A stretch of 64,000 nt of DNA from Parerythrobacter_A sp963799315 (lineage in GTDB: Bacteria; Pseudomonadota; Alphaproteobacteria; Sphingomonadales; Sphingomonadaceae), in contig CAWCWP010000001.1 of NCBI GenBank assembly GCA_963799315.1, positions 434,001 to 498,000 on the forward strand, given 5' to 3'. A program made the translations under genes and the position numbers. Position 1 is the stretch's first letter. Every line of letters starts with the position of its first letter. The notes beneath the pieces were generated by a model. It was not told the DNA's origin. It was given only the letters and a program-made list of their open reading frames with translations, and did no database searches. Positions 59,232 to 64,000 of the stretch are shown piece by piece.

Positions 59232-59471
59232 ATGTCCGAAACGATCACAGCGACCGAAGCCAACCGGCATTTTTCCGAACTCCTTCGCAAGGTGGAGGCT
59301 GGCGAAAGCGTCACGATCATGCGGCGCGGGCGGCCAGTGGCCACTTTGCAGCCGGTCATTTCGGCTGAGGACAGAAAGATTCTGGAAGGCCAGAAAGAAC
59401 TTATCGAACGGCTGTCGCAGTTTCCGACAGTTGTCGTCGGTCCTTGGAAACGTGAAGATCTCTACGAATGA
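59232..59471 (+). CDS. Phd/YefM-family antitoxin
   Basis: An intact 79-residue protein, MSETITATEANRHFSELLRK then VEAGESVTIMRRGRPVATLQ, the classic Phd/YefM DNA-binding N-terminal fold. The C-terminal segment QFPTVVVGPWKREDLYE would bind and block the toxin. Stop overlaps the toxin ATG (ATGA). An in-frame TTG upstream at 59214 is within the operator and is not preferred. Confidence 0.9.
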   Translation: MSETITATEANRHFSELLRKVEAGESVTIMRRGRPVATLQPVISAEDRKILEGQKELIERLSQFPTVVVGPWKREDLYE

Positions 59472-59950
59472 TACCGGTCGCGTTTGATACGAACATTCTC
59501 GCTTACATGTTAGGTCTGGAGCATAGTTCCGACGACGCAAAAAAGGTGTTGGACGCTCGCAATATTGTACGAGCGCTCGCGTGTAAAACGCGAATGACCT
59601 TATCGGCACAAGCGTTGGGAGAGCTGTTTCACGTCCTGCGCAGAAGCGGAAGCCCCAGTTACCGATGTAAGTGCAACGGTGATTGATCTGGCAAACAGGT
59701 CTCGCGTCGTTGCCACGGACAAGCGCATTCTTACCGAGGCGTTCGAACTTGGTCGCCGAACACCAACTTCCAGTCATGGGACGCGATCATCCTGTGCGCA
59801 GCGCAGGTTTCAGGGTGCGAGGTGCTGTTGTCGGAAGACATGCATCATGGCTTCGTCTATCGCAACACCACCATCGTCAATCCACTGCTGGACCGGCCGC
59901 ATCCCAAACTGGCGCGCCTGCTGGCGCTGCCCGACCCGACCTCAGACTGA
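59468..59950 (+). CDS. vapC: PIN-domain (VapC-type) toxin, two frame breaks
   Basis: A ribonuclease toxin of about 160 residues joined. It has the first acidic residue in VAFDTNILAYMLGLE, the conserved glutamate in LSAQALGELFHVLRR, then SATVIDLANRSRVVATD, an acidic patch in QSWDAIILCAA, and the last acid in CEVLLSEDMHHGF. All PIN acids are visible. Frame changes near 59650 and 59765. If these are real the toxin is dead; given the error rate in this sequence, both may be artefacts. Confidence 0.82.
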
Positions 59951-59958
59951 ACGCACAC

Positions 59959-60442
59959 ATGGCCCGCCCCAAACCCGACACCTTTCGACAAGCGCAAGAC
60001 CGTTGCGGAAAACCGCCGTGCGCGGTTTGATTACAGCGTGGAGGACAAGGTGGAGGCGGGCATTGCCTTGCAGGGCACCGAGGTAAAATCGCTGCGCGCG
60101 GGCGAAGCGAGCATTGCCGAAAGCTATGCCGAAATTCGTGACGGGCAGGCGTGGCTTATCAATGCCAACATCCCCGAATTCAGCCACGGCAACCGCTTCA
60201 ACCACGAACCCAAACGCCCGCGCAAGTTGCTGCTGCATGCGCGCGAGATATCGCGGATGACGGGCGCGGTCGAAAGGAAGGGCATGACGCTGGTGCCGCT
60301 GTCGCTGTATTTCAACGGGCAGGGGCGGGCCAAGCTGGAACTGGCGCTGGCCAAGGGACGACAGGCGCAGGACAAGCGTGAATATGTGAAGGACCGCGAC
60401 TGGAAGCGCGACAAGGCAAGGATAATGCGCGAAAAGGCGTGA
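59959..60442 (+). CDS. smpB: SsrA-binding protein SmpB, one frame break
   Basis: Binds tmRNA and guides it to stalled ribosomes. About 160 residues joined: MARPKPDTF, then FDKRKTVAENRRARFDYSVE, GIALQGTEVKSLRAGEASIA, INANIPEFSHGNRFNHEPKR, and the basic tail KDRDWKRDKARIMREKA. One extra T near 59985 breaks the frame after codon 9. tmRNA itself was not found in the window. Confidence 0.94.
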
Positions 60443-60501
60443 GGCTTTGACCCGCGCCGGGTTGCGCTTCGCGCCCCGTGCGCGCAGGGAATGCGGGTAT
60501 C

Positions 60502-61104
60502 ATGGTCGACTGGCGCTCCAAGACATTGATGTCGGACCTGTTCCGCAAATACACGCCGACGCGCGAGGGGCTGGCGCGTAACCGCTTCCTTGCGCCCATT
60601 GCCCACCGCTTCCTGACGCCCGAACTGTGGCGCTTCACCCGGCGCAGCGTGCCGCGCGGTGTGGCGCTGGGGCTGTTTTCCGCCTTCATCGTGCCGCTGG
60701 GGCAGATTTTCCTGGCCGCTTTCCTCGCGCTTCCGGCGCGGGCGAACGTGCCGCTGGCGGTGTTGGTGACGTTCATCACCAACCCGTTTTCCTATCCGTT
60801 CTGGCTGATCGTTGCGAACCGCGTGGGCAGCTTCGTGCTCAAGGTGGATAGCTTTGCCGGCAATATGGCGAACGATGAATTGCGGTCGGGCCGCTGGGCG
60901 TGGGTGATCGAGGCGTTCGAGGTTGCCGGCGTGACCACCTTCGGGCTGGTGGTGCTGGCCATTGTCAGCGCAGCCGTGGGGTATGTTGTGTCCGGTTTCG
61001 TCTGGCGGCAGATGGTCTCGCGGCGGCGCAAGAAGCGGTTGCGGCGGATGACGGTGCGGCTGGATGCGCGGCTGCGCAGGAAGAAGCAGGAGCCGTCGGA
61101 ATAG
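60502..61104 (+). CDS. DUF2062 membrane protein
   Basis: An intact 200-residue protein with RSVPRGVALGLFSAFIVPLG, NPFSYPFWLIVANRVGSFVL and a helix near VTTFGLVVLAIVSAAVGYVV: the DUF2062 pattern. A very basic C-terminal tail (SRRRKKRLRRMTVRLDARLR) faces the cytoplasm. The stop shares one base with the cckA GTG (TAGTG), so the two are translationally coupled. Function unknown. Confidence 0.85.
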   Translation: MVDWRSKTLMSDLFRKYTPTREGLARNRFLAPIAHRFLTPELWRFTRRSVPRGVALGLFSAFIVPLGQIFLAAFLALPARANVPLAVLVTFITNPFSYPFWLIVANRVGSFVLKVDSFAGNMANDELRSGRWAWVIEAFEVAGVTTFGLVVLAIVSAAVGYVVSGFVWRQMVSRRRKKRLRRMTVRLDARLRRKKQEPSE

Positions 61105-63719
61105 TGGCCGGTGTATCGAAAATCGGTCTTTCCGATGGCGGCGGCGCATCTGCGGATGCCGGTCCGCTGTTCGAGCCGGAGCAAGCTGGTGGCAAACCCT
61201 ATGCCATAATCGGTGCGGTCGCGCTTGCCTTCTTGGCGACCTGCGCTGCGCTGTGGTGGCTGGCAGGGGATGCGGTGCTGGTCGCGGTGTATGCAGGCGG
61301 GCTGGCGGTGCTGTGCGGTGCGGGATACGCGGCTACGCGCGGGCGTTCGGTGACGCGGCGCAGTGAGCTGGCACCGCCGGACTGGTCGGTGACGGTCGCT
61401 GCGATCGAGCGCAACGGCATGGCGGTCGCGATTACCGACCGCGCCAATCGGCTGGTTTGCGCGAACACGACCTATGTGGACTGGTTCGGCACCGGCGCGG
61501 CGCCGCCTGCCCTGCCGATCTCGCGCACTGCACAGGAAGAACTGGCGCGCGTGACGCGGGCAGCGTGGCGCGATGGCACTGCGGAAAGCGCGGTGCTGGA
61601 TGCATCGGACGGCGAGGGACGCTGGACCGCGACCGCCGCGCGCGCCGGACGGGGCGAGGATTATCTCGTCTGGCGCGTGACAGCCGAGGCGCAGACCGAT
61701 CTGTCGGTGGAGCTGGCGCGGCTGGTCGGCGGAATATTCGGGCTGGAACTGTCGCGCGCCGGGATCGAAAGCGCGCTTGTCGGCGGCGATGGCACGATCC
61801 TCGCTGCCGCTGCCGGTTTTGCCGAACGCGCGACCGGCGATGCGGCGGCGACACTGGCGGGTCAGGCCTTTGTCGAGCAGTTACGCAGCGACGAGCGCGA
61901 ACGCATCTTCTTCGCGCGCGAGGGACGCAAGGGTGCGCCGCAGACGCTATTGCAGGTCGCATTGGGCGAACAGGTAGGGGGCGAACAGCATGGTGCCGAC
62001 GCTCAGCCTGCTTCGCTGATGATGCTGTTCGAAAACGGTATCGGCATCGGTGCAGGCGTCAGCGAGGTGGCAGGCAACGCGGCAACGTCGCAGCTGGAGG
62101 CGCTGCTGGGCGCATTGCCGCTGGGTCTCGCCATGACCGACCGCGACGGGCGCTTCCTGTTCGGCAACGACGCATTCCGCCGTGCCGTCGGGTTGGCCGA
62201 TGCGGAGAGCGAAACCGCTGCGCCGATGCCGTCCTACCCCGGCGACCTGGTGGTGCGTGAGGACAAGGGCGCGCTGGCCGATGCCGTGCGCCGCTTCGCG
62301 CGCGGTGCGCCGTCCAGCAACGACATCGCAGTGCGGCTGAAGCACAGTCCGGACGATCCCGTCTCGCTCGGCCTTGCCGGTGTGCGTGGGCTGGGCGATG
62401 CCGCCGTGCTGCTCAGCCTGGCCGACAATTCGGAAGAAACGCGCCTGAAACGCGAAGTGGCGCAGGCGACCAAGATGCAGGCGGTGGGCCAGCTGGCGGG
62501 CGGCGTCGCGCATGATTTCAACAATGTGCTGACCGCGATCATCGGCTATTGCGACCTGATGCTGCTGCGCCACATGCCTGGCGACAGCGACTATGACGAC
62601 ATCCAGCAGATCCGCGCCAATTCCAACCGCGCCGCCAGCCTGACGCGGCACCTGCTCGCCTTCAGCCGCCAGCAGACGCTGCAACCGCGCGTCATCCAGC
62701 TGCCCGACGTGGTGAGCGAGGTCAGCCAGTTGCTCAAGCGGCTGCTGGGCGAGACGATCGAGCTGAAAGTGCGGCACGACCGCAACCTTGGCCCGGTGCG
62801 CGCGGACCCCAGCCAGCTCGAACAGGTCATCGTCAACCTCGCCGTCAATGCGCGCGATGCGATCATGGCGAATGCGCAAGCGAAGCCCGTCATCGGGCGT
62901 GGCGGACGCGCTACCAGCGGGCGAGGCACGCTGACGCTCGCCACCCGCCGCATCGCCGCGCGCGACGTGCGCTCGATGGGGTCGGACATTGTGCCGGTCG
63001 GCGATTACACCGTGCTGGTGGTGCAGGACACCGGCGGCGGCATTCCGGCGGATGTGCTGGGCAAGATCTTCGAACCGTTCTTCACCACCAAGGAAGCCGG
63101 GCGCGCCGGATCGCTGGGCGGGACCGGGCTGGGCCTGTCCACCGTCTATGGCATCGTCAAGCAATCGGGCGGCTATATCTTCGCCGACAACCTGCCGGGG
63201 CCGGGCGGGACGGTGGAGGGCGCGCGCTTCACGCTCTATCTTCCGGTCCACACCGCGACCGAGCCGGAAGAGACAAACGCAACGCCCGCCCCCGCCGCCA
63301 CCAGCGAATGGTCCGGCGGCGCGCGCATCCTGCTGGTGGAGGACGAGGACATGGTCCGCGCCGTCGCCGACCGCGCGCTGGGCCGGGCGGGGCACACCAT
63401 GACGCTGGCGAGCGATGGCGAGGAAGGGCTGGCCCTGCTGGAGGCAGCGTACGAAGCGGGCGAGGCATTCGACCTGATTGTGTCCGACGTGGTCATGCCC
63501 GGCATGGACGGCCCCGCGATGGTCAAGGCCATCCGCGCGCATGTGCCCGATCTGCCGGTGCTGTTCATGTCCGGCTATGCCGAGGCGCAGTTGCGGCGCG
63601 ATATCGACGTGCCGGGCATGCATTTCATCGCCAAGCCATTCAGCGTTCAGGAAATTTCCGACAGGGTGGCGGGCATATTGAGTACATCGAAGACCAAGAG
63701 CGGGGGAGCTGCACTATGA
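61104..63719 (+). CDS. cckA: Hybrid sensor histidine kinase CckA
   Basis: The CckA-ChpT-CtrA relay controls the cell cycle and motility in alphaproteobacteria. Intact, 871 residues from the GTG: two N-terminal helices (YAIIGAVALAFLATCAALWW and AVYAGGLAVLCGAGYAAT), PAS-like sensor regions, the kinase with H-box QLAGGVAHDFNNVLTAIIGY, N-box NLAVNARDAIM, G-box LGGTGLGLSTVYGIVKQSGG, and a receiver domain with the phosphoacceptor Asp in LIVSDVVMPGMDGPAMVKAI. It overlaps the next gene by 4 bases. Confidence 0.94.
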   Translation: MAGVSKIGLSDGGGASADAGPLFEPEQAGGKPYAIIGAVALAFLATCAALWWLAGDAVLVAVYAGGLAVLCGAGYAATRGRSVTRRSELAPPDWSVTVAAIERNGMAVAITDRANRLVCANTTYVDWFGTGAAPPALPISRTAQEELARVTRAAWRDGTAESAVLDASDGEGRWTATAARAGRGEDYLVWRVTAEAQTDLSVELARLVGGIFGLELSRAGIESALVGGDGTILAAAAGFAERATGDAAATLAGQAFVEQLRSDERERIFFAREGRKGAPQTLLQVALGEQVGGEQHGADAQPASLMMLFENGIGIGAGVSEVAGNAATSQLEALLGALPLGLAMTDRDGRFLFGNDAFRRAVGLADAESETAAPMPSYPGDLVVREDKGALADAVRRFARGAPSSNDIAVRLKHSPDDPVSLGLAGVRGLGDAAVLLSLADNSEETRLKREVAQATKMQAVGQLAGGVAHDFNNVLTAIIGYCDLMLLRHMPGDSDYDDIQQIRANSNRAASLTRHLLAFSRQQTLQPRVIQLPDVVSEVSQLLKRLLGETIELKVRHDRNLGPVRADPSQLEQVIVNLAVNARDAIMANAQAKPVIGRGGRATSGRGTLTLATRRIAARDVRSMGSDIVPVGDYTVLVVQDTGGGIPADVLGKIFEPFFTTKEAGRAGSLGGTGLGLSTVYGIVKQSGGYIFADNLPGPGGTVEGARFTLYLPVHTATEPEETNATPAPAATSEWSGGARILLVEDEDMVRAVADRALGRAGHTMTLASDGEEGLALLEAAYEAGEAFDLIVSDVVMPGMDGPAMVKAIRAHVPDLPVLFMSGYAEAQLRRDIDVPGMHFIAKPFSVQEISDRVAGILSTSKTKSGGAAL

Positions 63720-64000
63720 TACGGCATACGATTATGGCGGGCGCTGCGGGCGCGGCTTTGCTGGCAACGGCAACCTTCGCGCAGGACGCCAGCGAACCGC
63801 TGGGCGCATCGGCGCAGGGCGATGTCGCGGTCTCGATCTACCAGAACGGACAGGCGCTGGTGCAGGATGTGCGCCGCCTCGATATCGAACGCGGCCGTAG
63901 TCAGATCCAGTTCCCCGATGTCAGCGCCCGCATCCGGCCCGAAACGCTCAGCTTCGCGGCGCCCGATACCGCCATCGTCGAACAGAATTTCGATTTCGAC
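63716..64000 (+). CDS. DUF4139-like secreted protein, N-terminal part
   Basis: Runs off the window. A signal peptide (HTIMAGAAGAALLATATFA) is followed by VAVSIYQNGQALVQDVRRLD and FPDVSARIRPETLSFA, the start of DUF4139-type proteins. The ATG overlaps the cckA stop (ATGA) and has GGGGGAG upstream. Only 95 codons are visible. Confidence 0.7.
   Translation, partial: MIRHTIMAGAAGAALLATATFAQDASEPLGASAQGDVAVSIYQNGQALVQDVRRLDIERGRSQIQFPDVSARIRPETLSFAAPDTAIVEQNFDFD

Noticed and set aside
61947..63623. 558-codon open frame antisense to cckA
   Set aside because: A shadow ORF produced by third-position GC bias; CckA on the plus strand has all kinase and receiver motifs.

Overview
The window is high-GC chromosomal DNA from an alphaproteobacterium, most likely an Erythrobacteraceae-type sphingomonad. 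Grounds for this are the protein sequences (S13-S11-RpoA-L17 block, TCA cluster, CckA), the codon bias, and families of GC-rich palindromic repeats typical of sphingomonads. No rRNA, tRNA, CRISPR array, transposase or phage structural gene was seen.

Layout. 1-2.4 kb: end of the ribosomal alpha operon (rpsM, rpsK, rpoA, rplQ) with a terminator. 2.5-6.2 kb: a secreted prolyl oligopeptidase and two tandem secreted RY-rich paralogues. 6.2-8.9 kb (minus): TRIC-type channel, PepSY protein, VOC protein, membrane protein. 8.9-17.3 kb (minus): a TCA cluster read in the order mdh, sucD, sucA, sucB, lpdA; two small unrecognised ORFs sit between its genes and sucC is not adjacent. 17.4-21.2 kb (minus): membrane GGDEF-EAL protein, a small hypothetical and a SleB-type wall hydrolase. 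21.4-26.4 kb: a cobalamin riboswitch followed by a B12 uptake operon (btuB, btuF-, btuC- and btuD-like genes plus a small orphan). 26.4-30.8 kb: M3 peptidase lipoprotein, GH24 lysozyme, sulfotransferase-like gene. 30.8-41.2 kb is the accessory zone: a one-protein type ISP/IIG-like restriction-modification gene with an AT-rich recognition domain; uvrA carrying a palindromic element inside its reading frame; two degenerate extra copies of the uvrA 3' end separated by palindromes; an AT-rich two-gene cassette of unknown function; and a repeat-invaded HTH/terminase-small-subunit-like gene. 41.3-52.9 kb: housekeeping genes (rlpA, argG, acyltransferase, amidase) and a tight minus-strand run from an IalB-like gene through rlmN to an MsrP/MsrQ-like pair. 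52.9-64 kb: soluble lytic transglycosylase, dapA, S9 peptidase, aspartoacylase-like protein, a Phd/VapC toxin-antitoxin module with two inverted repeats in front, smpB, a DUF2062 protein, cckA and the start of a DUF4139-like gene.

Data quality matters for every reading here. About twenty genes, including essential ones (rpoA, sucA, sucB, lpdA, mdh, uvrA, smpB), are cut by single-base frame changes, mostly apparent one-base insertions, while the segments 24-29.5 kb and 41-52.9 kb are almost free of them. I read most of these as sequence errors, so split genes are given as single features over their full extent, with the break positions noted.

The most interesting biology is at 34.2-39.6 kb: intragenic palindromic DNA in uvrA, the tandem uvrA 3' remnants, and the adjoining AT-rich cassette, which together look like a recombination or insertion hotspot.
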